64,000 nt of DNA from Shimazuella soli (GTDB taxonomy: Bacteria > Bacillota > Bacilli > Thermoactinomycetales > Thermoactinomycetaceae). The notes under the pieces are model-generated. The model saw only the letters and a list, made by a program, of their open reading frames with translations, had not been told where the DNA came from and did not search any database. A program made the position numbers and the translations under genes. Where the stretch lies: contig NZ_JAKWBN010000005.1 of the NCBI RefSeq assembly GCF_022511585.1, positions 62,001 through 126,000 on the forward strand. The letters are read 5' to 3'. Shown one piece after another: positions 43,034 to 52,496 of this stretch (position 1 is the stretch's first letter; the number at the start of each line of letters is the position of its first letter).

Positions 43034-44182
43034 ATGAAGAATCCCCTGTTTATTGTGTCAGAGGAAGATTGGTCCCTCCATCGCAAAGGCTATCAAGATC
43101 AGCTGCGCCATCAAGAAAAAGTCAAAGAAGCAATTAAGAAAAACTTGCCTGATCTGGTGAGTGAAGAGAGTATTATTATGTCAGATGGGAAACAGATGGT
43201 AAAGATTCCTATCCGTTCCATTGAGGAATATCGCATTCGCTACAATTTTAATAAAGGAAAACAAGTAGGTCAGGGTGATGGCGATAGTCAAGTGGGTGAT
43301 GTGATAGCTAGAGATCCTTCTGGCTCACCAGCTAAAGGAAAAGGCAAGGGTGCGGGGGACCAAGCAGGTGATGATTACTTTGAAGCTGAAGTTTCCATTG
43401 ACGAATTAGAGAATGTTTTATTCTCTGAAATGGAACTTCCCAATTTGGAACGCAAAGAGCAAGAAGATATTCAAATCGAAGAGATTCGTTTTACTGATAT
43501 CCGCAAAAAAGGTTTGATGGGCAATATTGACAAAAAGCGTACGTTACTGGAAGCCATTAAACGAAACGCTTTAGCAGGTTCGCGGGAAAAGTCGAGAATC
43601 TCGATCGATGATCTTCGTTTTAAAACATGGGAAGAGAAAGTTCAGCCTCATTCCAATGCTGTTGTGATCGCAATGATGGATACCAGTGGATCAATGGGTA
43701 TCTTTGAAAAATATATTGCACGAAGTTTCTTTTTCTGGATGGTACGTTTTTTGCGTACCAAGTATGAAAATGTAGAAATTGTGTTTATCGCACACCACAC
43801 GGAAGCAAAAGAAGTAACGGAAGACCTATTCTTCACCAAAGGTGAAAGCGGAGGGACCATCTGTTCCTCTGCTTATAAAAAAGCGATCGAAATTATTGAT
43901 AGTCGCTATCCTACCAATCGTTACAACATTTACCCCTTTCACTTTTCCGATGGGGACAATTTAACCTCTGACAACGAAAGATGTGTGGGTCTAGTCAAAG
44001 CTTTGATGGAGAGAAGCAACATGTTTGGCTATGGGGAAGTAAATCAATACAATCGCCACAGCACTCTCATGACTGCTTACAGGCATTTGGTAGATCCAAA
44101 ATTTATGCACTATGTAATCCGAGAAAAGAGCCAAGTGTACCACGCGTTAAAGCATTTCTTTCAAGTGAAAGAAGTGGTGTAA
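43034..44182 (+). CDS. yhbH: Sporulation protein YhbH (DUF444)
   Basis: A 382-residue protein starting at ATG 43034 behind CGGGAGGTGA. The N-terminal DUF444 part has [20 protein letters not shown] Gly/Lys-rich linker follows (about 80-115). The C-terminal von Willebrand-type domain carries the metal-site motif MMDTSGSMG (about 212) and the HHTEAKEV and [11 protein letters not shown] strands. It is expected to act with PrkA in sporulation. Its last ~60 bp and terminator are partly repeated at 47211 and 51187. Confidence 0.95.
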   Translation: MKNPLFIVSEEDWSLHRKGYQDQLRHQEKVKEAIKKNLPDLVSEESIIMSDGKQMVKIPIRSIEEYRIRYNFNKGKQVGQGDGDSQVGDVIARDPSGSPAKGKGKGAGDQAGDDYFEAEVSIDELENVLFSEMELPNLERKEQEDIQIEEIRFTDIRKKGLMGNIDKKRTLLEAIKRNALAGSREKSRISIDDLRFKTWEEKVQPHSNAVVIAMMDTSGSMGIFEKYIARSFFFWMVRFLRTKYENVEIVFIAHHTEAKEVTEDLFFTKGESGGTICSSAYKKAIEIIDSRYPTNRYNIYPFHFSDGDNLTSDNERCVGLVKALMERSNMFGYGEVNQYNRHSTLMTAYRHLVDPKFMHYVIREKSQVYHALKHFFQVKEVV

Positions 44183-44250
44183 TAAGGAAAATCGCCTTCT
44201 CAATACTGAGGAGGCGATTTTAATGTTTTAATTGATGTATTTGTGTCTTT
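44113..44250 (+). repeat. yhbH 3'-end repeat, copy 1 (in the intact gene)
   Basis: This is the reference copy: the last coding bases of yhbH from GTAATCCGAGA onward, stop codon, terminator and TAATGTTTTAATTGATGTA. Confidence 0.85.
44188..44223 (+). terminator. yhbH terminator (repeat unit 1)
   Basis: AAATCGCC and GGCGATTT flank an inner TCTCA/TGAG stem, followed by T. Related terminators follow the two downstream yhbH-tail copies. Confidence 0.8.
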
Positions 44251-44417
44251 GTTCTATCGCATAATACTCCTTCTGCACTTCAATAAGCTACCTCTGGATG
44301 GCGATTTGGTCACTTTCTCTGCCACATACAAAAAAAACGATTAACGATACTTAGTGTCCGTTATTCGGGTTACTGTTCATACATTTTGATTTTTATAGTG
44401 ATGAAAAATTATTATTT

Positions 44418-44837
44418 TTAGTTGTTTAAAGCGGGTATATTTTGCTTTTTTTCCTCTCGGTATAACATCCAGCAGATAATTATTCCATAAAGGGCAGTAA
44501 CAATATGAATCCAAGAAGGTGTTTTATCTATGGCATAGGTTAAAACCAAAGTAGCATCAACTATAGGCATTAAGATCGAAGTTAACATGACAACAAGCAG
44601 TGCTTTTCTCATACGAAGCACCATTAAAACTAATAGAAAGATACCAATAAACAAATCACGATCTGCTTTTACAAAAACAACATATCGATCCGCATTGTTG
44701 TGCAAAGGTAATCCAAAACCTTGAATGGCTGCCTCCGGTTGAATGAAACCTCTTACTCCTAAAAACAGCATTAATAATGTAACTACTCCCACTAACCAAA
44801 AAGAAACTGATTTTGGTCCCCAATTTGATTTACTCAT
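44418..44837 (-). CDS. DUF4267-like membrane protein
   Basis: A 139-residue protein from ATG 44837, 9 nt after AAGGAG. It has four hydrophobic segments. The start SVSFWLVGVVTLLMLFLGVR, the segment QGFGLPL, and FVKADRDLFIGIFLLVLMVL fit DUF4267. The function is unknown. It is divergent from the TrmB-type regulator, and AGTGGT-type dyads occur in both promoters, so it is a likely regulatory target. Confidence 0.75.
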   Translation of the reverse strand: MSKSNWGPKSVSFWLVGVVTLLMLFLGVRGFIQPEAAIQGFGLPLHNNADRYVVFVKADRDLFIGIFLLVLMVLRMRKALLVVMLTSILMPIVDATLVLTYAIDKTPSWIHIVTALYGIIICWMLYREEKKQNIPALNN

Positions 44838-44870
44838 TTTGTACATCTCCTTGTCTGTGTTGTTTGAATG

Positions 44871-44890
44871 ACCACTTTAAATATAGTGGT
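44871..44890 (-). promoter_or_regulatory. AGTGGT dyad upstream of the DUF4267 gene
   Basis: ACCACT-N8-AGTGGT; a further TTTAGTGGTTC lies at about 44909. The same half-site and spacing occur at 45337, before the regulator. The rest of 44911-45336 is A+T-rich and featureless. Confidence 0.55.
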
Positions 44891-45336
44891 ACTAAAACGG
44901 AATACTCTTTAGTGGTTCTCCTGATGACTACTATATATTGATCCTGATTTTTTTGCAATAGTTTTTAATTAATTATTTCCTTTTTTATCAATTTACCGAT
45001 TTGTTTCATCTATTAGCTGATATGTTTTATTCTTGATTTCTAATTCACTTGTTAATGTCATAATAATCTGAATATTACTGGTATTCGATTAGTTATCAGT
45101 TGAATATTGTTTTTGATTTTTTTCTATTTCGTTTGAACAAATTAATAATACGCACAACAAGCAATACCTGTTGTTTTTAGTAAGCTGCTCTTTTGTCATC
45201 CTGTATGTCATAGATGATGTTTATTTGGGAATCATTTATTTTCTTGAATGGAGGTTCCTTACTTAAATCTGTTGTTCAAATAACAAATGGGAAAAAGATA
45301 AATATAACTATTGCGTTCAAAATGATATTGATATAT

Positions 45337-45358
45337 AGTGGTTCTAAAGGCAACCACT
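45337..45358 (+). promoter_or_regulatory. AGTGGTT-N8-AACCACT dyad upstream of the TrmB gene
   Basis: A perfect 7-bp dyad overlaps a TATATA -10-like element. The half-site is shared with the divergent DUF4267 promoter. Confidence 0.6.
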
Positions 45359-45370
45359 AAAATGAATTCC

Positions 45371-45389
45371 TTTTTAGTACTACTAAAAA
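45371..45389 (+). promoter_or_regulatory. Perfect 9-1-9 palindrome before the TrmB gene
   Basis: TTTTTAGTA-C-TACTAAAAA lies directly ahead of the ribosome site. It is a strong candidate autoregulatory operator. Confidence 0.65.
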
Positions 45390-45404
45390 ACCGGAGTGAT
45401 AAGA

Positions 45405-46202
45405 ATGGAACTTGCAGTTGATCAGTTTAAAAATCTTGGATTTACAGAAATAGAGTCAAAATGTCTATATACTTTGATCCAAAGCGATAAACTCACAGGA
45501 TATGAAGTCTCTAAAAGAATCGGTGTATCTCGCTCAAATGTATATGCAGCTTTAGAAAGTTTATTAAACAAAGGTTTTATTCTAGTTTCCAAAGGTGAAC
45601 GAACATTTTATCACGCTATTCCTTTGGATGAAATGCAATTAAAAATGGAACAATCCATGCATAAATCTTTTCAGCAACTTCAAAAATCTTTACATCCCAA
45701 ATCAATAGAAGTAGATGATTTTTATACCTTAACAAGTGATAAACAAGTAGTTGAACGAATTCAATTGGAGTTATCGAAAGCAAAAACAGAATTGTTTGCT
45801 GATTTCTGGTCAGAAGAAACGGATTTGTTTAGAGAATTTTTAATGGAAGCACAAGAAAAAGGTATTCATGTAATTGTTTCAGCTTTGGGTTCAGTTGATT
45901 TGCCGATCAAGCACGTTCTAATCCAAGAACCAGAGCAGTATTGGCAAAATATTATTGGAAGAAATTTTTCTTTCTTATTAGATAGGGAAGTTGCGATAGT
46001 TGGTATTAGAGGAAATGAAATAGAAACAAAAGCTTTAATTACTAAACATCCTGCAATTGTAAGGATGGTACTCAATCATTTTTATCATGATGCTGTTTTG
46101 CATGACCTTAAGAAAGACATGAAAGAGGAAATGGAAGATCGATATGGGCCGAATTTCGAGGAAATTGTTAAGAAGTACACTGGCAAAGGATGGGGACAAT
46201 GA
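45405..46202 (+). CDS. TrmB-family transcriptional regulator
   Basis: A 265-residue regulator starting at ATG 45405 behind CCGGAG. The N-terminal winged helix (about 5-75) reads FKNLGFTEIESKCLYTLIQ, then GYEVSKRIGVSRSNVYAALESLLNKG-type TrmB helices. A coiled coil (about 85-105) leads to a C-terminal phospholipase-D-like effector domain (about 120-225). TrmB members often sense sugars or other small molecules; the ligand here is unknown. Three dyads upstream suggest self-control and control of the divergent gene. Confidence 0.85.
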   Translation: MELAVDQFKNLGFTEIESKCLYTLIQSDKLTGYEVSKRIGVSRSNVYAALESLLNKGFILVSKGERTFYHAIPLDEMQLKMEQSMHKSFQQLQKSLHPKSIEVDDFYTLTSDKQVVERIQLELSKAKTELFADFWSEETDLFREFLMEAQEKGIHVIVSALGSVDLPIKHVLIQEPEQYWQNIIGRNFSFLLDREVAIVGIRGNEIETKALITKHPAIVRMVLNHFYHDAVLHDLKKDMKEEMEDRYGPNFEEIVKKYTGKGWGQ

Positions 46203-46324
46203 AGACAGAAGTTCATAAGAAATCTTGATCGATCTGTTAGAAGGAAAGAGCTAGCGAGTAATATTTCCTATTTTCTATTGGAAACAGAAGCCTGCAAAAC
46301 TACATCGAGAGGATAGAAAATAAG

Positions 46325-47197
46325 ATGAATATATTTCAAGTTGCCAGAAAAGGTATTCTATTAGTAAAAAAATATTATCAGCAAGAAAAAGGATTAGTGT
46401 GGACAAGTATAATTGGTGTTTTACTTACAATTGGATTAACCATTACGTACCTCATACATGGAACGAATGATATTCCACCAGAAGGTAAATTTTCCAAAGC
46501 AATTACGTTTGATTTGGCACTCAGTATCTTTGCTTTTTCAACAGGATTTTTGCTGCATCTTCTTTCCTTAGCAACTCCCTATCGGAGAAAGATTTTTGTT
46601 ATTCCATTGATCATTACAATTTGGGTTGGTTACTTTGTGGAAACATTGCAAAATTTGAGAGGAATTGATCCCCGTTTTACCCATGCTCACTTGCCATTTG
46701 TTTATCTTAACTTCTTTACCATAGCGGTTGCAGCGATGCTTACCATATTAATCATTATGTTTACTGTCTTTGTGTTTCGGTCAAAGGGAGAAAATCAACT
46801 TCTCTTGCTATCAGTAAAGTACAGTTGTATAGCAGGGATTTTGGGTGGGATATTATCGGGAGTTTGGATGAGTGTTATTCAAGGACATTCTGTTGGTGCA
46901 GAAGGAAATATTATGGTAATCCATTTTGTAGGATTTCATGCTTACCAAGCTATTCCCATTATAGGGTGGTTACTTAGTTTATCAACGATAAATCGAAATC
47001 AAGCATACAGAGTCATACATGTTTCTGGAGTTTCTTGGATCATTCTAATCCTGATGTTTTTCATTCAGACAGCTATTGGCAAATCCATCTTTGAGTTTAC
47101 CATTTATATTTCTATAGCAGGTTTAGCTCTGTTTGTATGGGTTGGGGGATTTTTATGGAGTTTACAGCAAACATCTCAATCCGCTAAAAGCCATTAA
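46325..47197 (+). CDS. Polytopic membrane protein of unknown function
   Basis: A 290-residue protein with about eight hydrophobic segments. It begins at ATG 46325 behind GAGAGGATAGAAAATAAG. Notable polar positions inside membrane regions are FSTGFLLHLLSLATPYRRK (about 78), HAHLPFVYLNFFTIAVAAM (about 124), and HFVGFHAYQAIPIIGW (about 200), with several His that could bind heme or metal. I do not recognise the family. It follows the TrmB regulator by 122 nt and ends next to the yhbH-tail repeat. Confidence 0.75.
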   Translation: MNIFQVARKGILLVKKYYQQEKGLVWTSIIGVLLTIGLTITYLIHGTNDIPPEGKFSKAITFDLALSIFAFSTGFLLHLLSLATPYRRKIFVIPLIITIWVGYFVETLQNLRGIDPRFTHAHLPFVYLNFFTIAVAAMLTILIIMFTVFVFRSKGENQLLLLSVKYSCIAGILGGILSGVWMSVIQGHSVGAEGNIMVIHFVGFHAYQAIPIIGWLLSLSTINRNQAYRVIHVSGVSWIILILMFFIQTAIGKSIFEFTIYISIAGLALFVWVGGFLWSLQQTSQSAKSH

Positions 47198-47210
47198 TTT
47201 TTGTTCTTTT

Positions 47211-47285
47211 AGAAGTGGTGTAAAAGGAAATCGCCTTCTTAAATAAGGAGGCGATTTTTATGTTTTAAATGATGTAATTTGTGCA
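47211..47285 (+). repeat. yhbH 3'-end repeat, copy 2
   Basis: AGAAGTGGTGTAA plus terminator and TATGTTTTAAATGATGTAAT reproduce the yhbH end at 44171-44248 with about 85% identity. It follows the membrane-protein gene directly and has no coding sequence of its own. Confidence 0.8.
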
Positions 47286-47330
47286 ATGAGAAAAATTAAA
47301 GTGCTCATTTACCTTGATTTCGTCAATATT

Positions 47331-47608
47331 TGACACTCCACACGGCTAAAGCCGTTGGATTCTTGGGACGATAGCCTCATGACTATTTCATTACCAAGCT
47401 AACCCCGTGTGCCCCACGGTTTACGTATGTTGATTTCTTCTTTGCCGCGAACAACTTGGTTTTCGTCTGTTGCGACTAGACATATATTACCATGCGAATA
47501 TTTGTTTGTAAAGATGCTTTTTTCAAGGTTGGACTAGTGAAAGAAATTCCTTCCCTTCGTCCAACGCTCGCTTTCATCCCACGATTTAAACCGTGGGTTT
47601 TCTCGCTC
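47331..47608 (-). mobile_element. IS200/IS605-type remnant (TnpB tail and omega-RNA-like right end)
   Basis: On the minus strand, a terminal hairpin CCCACG/CGTGGG (47578-47597) comes first. A short ORF tail follows, ending KPWGTRG-stop (near 47403). The right end has the hairpin ACGGCTTTAGCCGT and GTGTGGAGTGTCAA at 47331-47365. This is the layout of IS605 right ends that encode TnpB guide (omega) RNA. The transposase and nearly all of tnpB are missing, so about 280 bp survive, like a miniature element. The identification rests on the hairpins and end sequence. Confidence 0.6.
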
Positions 47609-47775
47609 ACAATGTTATAAATAGTCTCATGTTTTTCTGGCACCATCATCGCTAAGAGCTAAGCCAATCGATTCCTTATCAGTTGACTGAGCGGCTGTGA
47701 ACGAATCGATTCCTTTATACAATCAAAGTTACTTGAACAAAGGTGAACTCATACTAGATGAGTCCCTTCAATGTT

Positions 47776-48552
47776 TCAACTAACGTCATTGTTACTTTTT
47801 AATGCGCCGATGAGAACATTGGAAAAAGACTTTGTCACTTCTTTCATTGGATCTAAATCAGGATCTAATATTGTCACATTCATACCTATTATTTTTTCAG
47901 TTTCTAGCATTGTTTTAAGTAACATTTCAAGTTCCGAGAATTGTAGTCCATTAGGTTCTGGACAATCTACAGAAGGCATAATAGAAGCATCCAGTACATC
48001 AGCATCCAAATGAAGCCAATAACCTTCAACATCTTCGCTGTTTATAAGATCAATTAATTTCTTAGCAGTTTTTTCCAGCCCATCGCGCAATACTCCTTCT
48101 GCACTCCAGCAAGAAACTCCGTCCATTGTAGCTTCTAATATAATATTTTGTTTAGGATCAGATTCACGGTAACCTAAAGTTAGGACATGTTTACTTTGAA
48201 CATAAGGTCTACGATTCTCTAAATTAGTTAAAATGTCTGTTCCTTTTCCAGTAATGGTGGCTAAAGACATACCTCCAACTACAGCGTACTCTTTATTTCC
48301 CTTGTGGTAATAGTCTGGATGCCCATCCAGATGAATCATACCGAATTTCCCCTTACGTGCTAAAGCAAGTGCACTTCCAACTAATACGCTGCAATCACCA
48401 CCTAATACTAAAGGAAATGCTTTATTGTTTAGTACTTTTTCAACAGCATCTGCTAATTCAATTGAAAAAGAAGCTATTTGATTTCCGTTTAGAGCACCAT
48501 TATTATAAATCTTTTCTGCTGGGAAAGGCATTCTCTGTGTATAGCTTGACAA
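47776..48552 (-). pseudogene. Arginase/agmatinase-family gene, 5'-truncated
   Basis: 258 residues of the ureohydrolase fold, with manganese-site motifs LGGDCS (about 50), IHLDGHPDY (about 73; WxDAHxD in classical enzymes) and LHLDADVLD (about 195). The normal N-terminal ~40-50 residues are absent. The frame opens at a TTG (48552) with no ribosome site, 10 nt from a 13-bp inverted repeat. It may be a broken formiminoglutamase-, agmatinase- or arginase-like gene, or begin at ATG 48531 as a short form. Confidence 0.7.
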
Positions 48553-48561
48553 ACAAGATAG

Positions 48562-48598
48562 ATATAATTCAACTTTAAATATTGGAGTTGAATTATAT
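48562..48598. repeat. 13-bp perfect inverted repeat beside the truncated arginase gene
   Basis: ATATAATTCAACT and its exact complement are separated by 11 nt. It may be an operator, a hairpin, or an element end marking the truncation. The rest of 48599-48838 shows no gene. Confidence 0.75.
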
Positions 48599-48838
48599 AA
48601 AATACGAAAGATATAAGATATGGGATTTTATGGGAATGATGAGATTAACCAGAGAGGTAATCTAGTATGCTGAGAGTAGATCATTATCTAGTATACAATG
48701 CGATAAGAGAACCGTCTCCCTGTATTCTTGTGCTTTCATAGTTTTAATTTCTTTTTTTAATCCATATAGATTTTCCACTTCATGTTCTTTCAAGGTAGCT
48801 GTTGTTGACAAACCGTTTCAATTAGAATATAGTCTTTA

Positions 48839-48857
48839 TTAGAACGATCATTCTAAA
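48839..48857 (+). promoter_or_regulatory. TetR operator, upstream site
   Basis: TTAGAACGATCATTCTAAA is a dyad with GAACG and ATTC arms, 39 bp before the TetR start. It is related to the site at 49500. Confidence 0.65.
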
Positions 48858-48895
48858 TGGGGATAATGTTCATTTAACCTGCGAGGAGTGATAAA

Positions 48896-49477
48896 TTGAG
48901 TCGAAATAAGCAATTTGATACAGATGCCGTTTTACTTAGAGCTATGGAACTATTTTGGTATCAAGGCTACGAGAAAACATCGGTTCAAGATCTGGTTGAC
49001 CATATGGGAATACATCGTAAAAGTATATATGATACATTTGGAGACAAGCGTACCTTATACTTAGCTGTCGTTGACCGTTATTTGCAGATGATACAATCTA
49101 AAATGAAACGGTTGATCGATGACCTATCGGTAAAAAAAATCATTAAAAATTTGTTTTGTATGGTCATGGATGAAGATAATTTTCGTCAGCAAGGTTGTTT
49201 AATGGTAAATTCGATGGTTGAACTTTCATTGCATGACGAGGAAGTACGAAGTAAATCACAAGACTATTTAGAAAAAACAGAACGCATTTTTTGTGAGTTG
49301 ATCCAAGAAGGGCAACGCACCGGAGAGATATCAGCCCAATGGGATCCTGTGATGCTATCCCAATTCTTAATGAATACGATGACAGGACTTCGAGTGCTCG
49401 TCAAGACATCACAAGACAGGGAACGTTTTGAAAATATTGTTGACATGAATTTAAAAATTTTAGAACACCCAATGTGA
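48896..49477 (+). CDS. TetR/AcrR-family regulator
   Basis: A 193-residue regulator starting at TTG 48896 behind GCGAGGAGTG. The N-terminal HTH reads LRAMELFWYQGYEKTSVQDL, then HMGIHRKSIYDTFGDKRTLY (about 45). The C-terminal ligand domain is TetR_C-like. Dyads flank the gene at 48839 and 49500, the second in front of the MFS gene, so a regulator-transporter pair for an inhibitory compound is likely. Confidence 0.9.
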   Translation: MSRNKQFDTDAVLLRAMELFWYQGYEKTSVQDLVDHMGIHRKSIYDTFGDKRTLYLAVVDRYLQMIQSKMKRLIDDLSVKKIIKNLFCMVMDEDNFRQQGCLMVNSMVELSLHDEEVRSKSQDYLEKTERIFCELIQEGQRTGEISAQWDPVMLSQFLMNTMTGLRVLVKTSQDRERFENIVDMNLKILEHPM

Positions 49478-49499
49478 CGGGATTATTTTTTTAATTATT

Positions 49500-49516
49500 T
49501 TAGAACGGTCGTTCAA
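49500..49516 (+). promoter_or_regulatory. TetR operator, downstream site
   Basis: TTAGAACGGTCGTTCAA shares its arms with the site at 48839. It lies in the TetR-MFS gap, 230 bp before the MFS start. Confidence 0.6.
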
Positions 49517-49747
49517 TTAAGATGAATAATACCATCTGAACTTAAGTATTTCCCAAGTTTTTACTATATATAGTGACCAGTGATTTAAAACATTTTATCA
49601 TAGATTAGTTTAAACTCTTGTTTTGCTTTGGAAACAGTGATTTGAAACTACACCTAACAAATTATTGATCAAGATTAGATCTTGTTGGAAATAGTCGCTT
49701 TGTTCCTGCAATTACAAGCAAATAGAGATTGGAGAGGAAAAAACCTC

Positions 49748-50950
49748 ATGCAAACTATTTCATCTAAAACGGCATTCTGGATTGTGGCTTGGGTGATTTC
49801 GATCAGTTTATGGTCCAGTGCAGCACCCTCGATTGTATTTCCTGTTTACGCGTCTTTCTGGCATTTATCTAAAGCAGTCACAACGGGAATATATGCTACT
49901 TATCCGGTCGTACTGGTACTGGTTTTAGTCCTATTTGGGAATATTTCTGATTATATAGGACGTCGAAATACGTTACTTATCGGACTTAGTTTTTTGTTCA
50001 TAGGAGCGCTAATATTCGCCTTAGCTCCCAGTATGATTTGGTTGTTTATCGGGCGTGTATTCCAAGGAATTGGTGTAGGATTGACATCTGGTTCTGGAGC
50101 AGCAGCATTGGTTGACTTCAATCCTACATCGAATCAGAAGTTGCCCGGATCGATTAATACAATAGCTCAATCCGTAGGTTTATTCATGTCGACGATTATT
50201 GGTGCTTCTCTCATCAAATTTGCACCCTTCCCTTTGTATTTGAGTTATTGGTTTCTCGTCGGATTTATTATTATTACAGCTGTACTAAGTTCATTTCTAC
50301 CTCGGCAAAATGTGCTGTATGCTAAAAGTCACACATCTTGGAAGCCGCAAGGTCTGAAGGTGCCTAGGGCGCTGTTAGCTGTGTACATTGTTGCTGCATT
50401 GGCAGTGGGAACAGGGTTTGCGGAAGGAGGTATCTTTCTTTCTCTTGGGGCACAAATTGCTCGAGACGTTGTTGGAACGAATGACATTCTAACAATTGGG
50501 ATTGTATTATCCATTTCGTACCTTATCGCCTCTATTAGTGCACTTCTTGCAAGTCGATTAACTCCAATAACCTCGATTCTTGTAGGAGCTCTGGCTGTTA
50601 TTGTAACAGTTGGATTGCTGGTCGTTTCATCATATAGCCATTCATTTGTAGCATTTGTCTTATCTGACATTATTGGTGGCATCGCATATGGTTTTGCTGC
50701 AGCTGGGGGGATTGGATTAGCCTCTCAATACGCACCTATCCAGGATCGAGCGAAACTCCTGTCTTCCGTGTTCCTCTTCTCTTACTTGCTTCAGGGAGCC
50801 AGTGCCTATTGCGGTGGTTTAGCTACCACGTTGATAGGATTTGAGCGTGCGGTTTTTCTTTTGTCAGTGATTATTGCACTACTGACACTATTAGTGTTAT
50901 TTCTGGCATTATTAGTTAGACGTAAAGTAGGAAAAGTAGCGAGTGAGTAA
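49748..50950 (+). CDS. MFS efflux transporter
   Basis: A 400-residue, 12-TM carrier from ATG 49748 behind GGAGAGG; the frame runs upstream to 49682 without a site. The loop motif FGNISDYIGRRNTLLIG (about 70) and the motif C-like FIGRVFQGIGVGLTSGSGAAAL (about 105) mark a drug:H+-antiporter-type MFS. It is probably controlled by the upstream TetR protein. The substrate is unknown. Confidence 0.88.
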   Translation: MQTISSKTAFWIVAWVISISLWSSAAPSIVFPVYASFWHLSKAVTTGIYATYPVVLVLVLVLFGNISDYIGRRNTLLIGLSFLFIGALIFALAPSMIWLFIGRVFQGIGVGLTSGSGAAALVDFNPTSNQKLPGSINTIAQSVGLFMSTIIGASLIKFAPFPLYLSYWFLVGFIIITAVLSSFLPRQNVLYAKSHTSWKPQGLKVPRALLAVYIVAALAVGTGFAEGGIFLSLGAQIARDVVGTNDILTIGIVLSISYLIASISALLASRLTPITSILVGALAVIVTVGLLVVSSYSHSFVAFVLSDIIGGIAYGFAAAGGIGLASQYAPIQDRAKLLSSVFLFSYLLQGASAYCGGLATTLIGFERAVFLLSVIIALLTLLVLFLALLVRRKVGKVASE

Positions 50951-51186
50951 CTTACATCCAGTTGGATGATGATGGGAAATGAATTAAACTATATGTCCAA
51001 TAAGAGGAATATAGGGAACTGTCTATTAAAAAGTTGTCTAGTATTGAATTGAGAAGGTAATAGTCCAATTAATACTCGTGTTTTTGCTTAATATGTAGTT
51101 GTGTGAATTTTGTTCTTTTTATGTTTTATCTTTTTGATTAGTAGGAGAAATGCAAGAGAATGTCTCTTTTAGATAGTGCCTAACAC

Positions 51187-51327
51187 GTAATCCGAGAGTT
51201 AAGTGTATCATGCGTTGAAGCACTTATTTCAAGTGAAAGAAGTGGTGTAAAAAAGAAATCGCCTTATCAATAATTTGAGGAGGCGATTCTTTACCATGAG
51301 TTGGTGTGGAACTATGTTTTAAATGAA
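51187..51327 (+). repeat. yhbH 3'-end repeat, copy 3
   Basis: This longer copy starts GTAATCCGAGA and includes about 60 bp of diverged coding sequence (peptide YHALKHLFQVKEVV and stop, largely synonymous changes), the terminator (GAAATCGCC/GGCGATTC) and ATGTTTTAAATGA. The surrounding 50951-51396 gap shows nothing else. Confidence 0.82.
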
Positions 51328-51396
51328 AAAGAGGCAGAAGTTAATAGCAAAGGAAAATATACTGTTGTTTGGTTCTATTGAACAGGAGTGGGTGAG

Positions 51397-52368
<972 letters not shown>

Positions 52369-52496
52369 TTATAGAATCCTCCAGATTTTTATTGGTTGAA
52401 ATGATGAGGAGTAAATTATACTCATTTGATTGTTCCAGATATTGTATTGTTTGAGATAAATGAAATAATACATACTTAACAACTTGATATAGAAAC

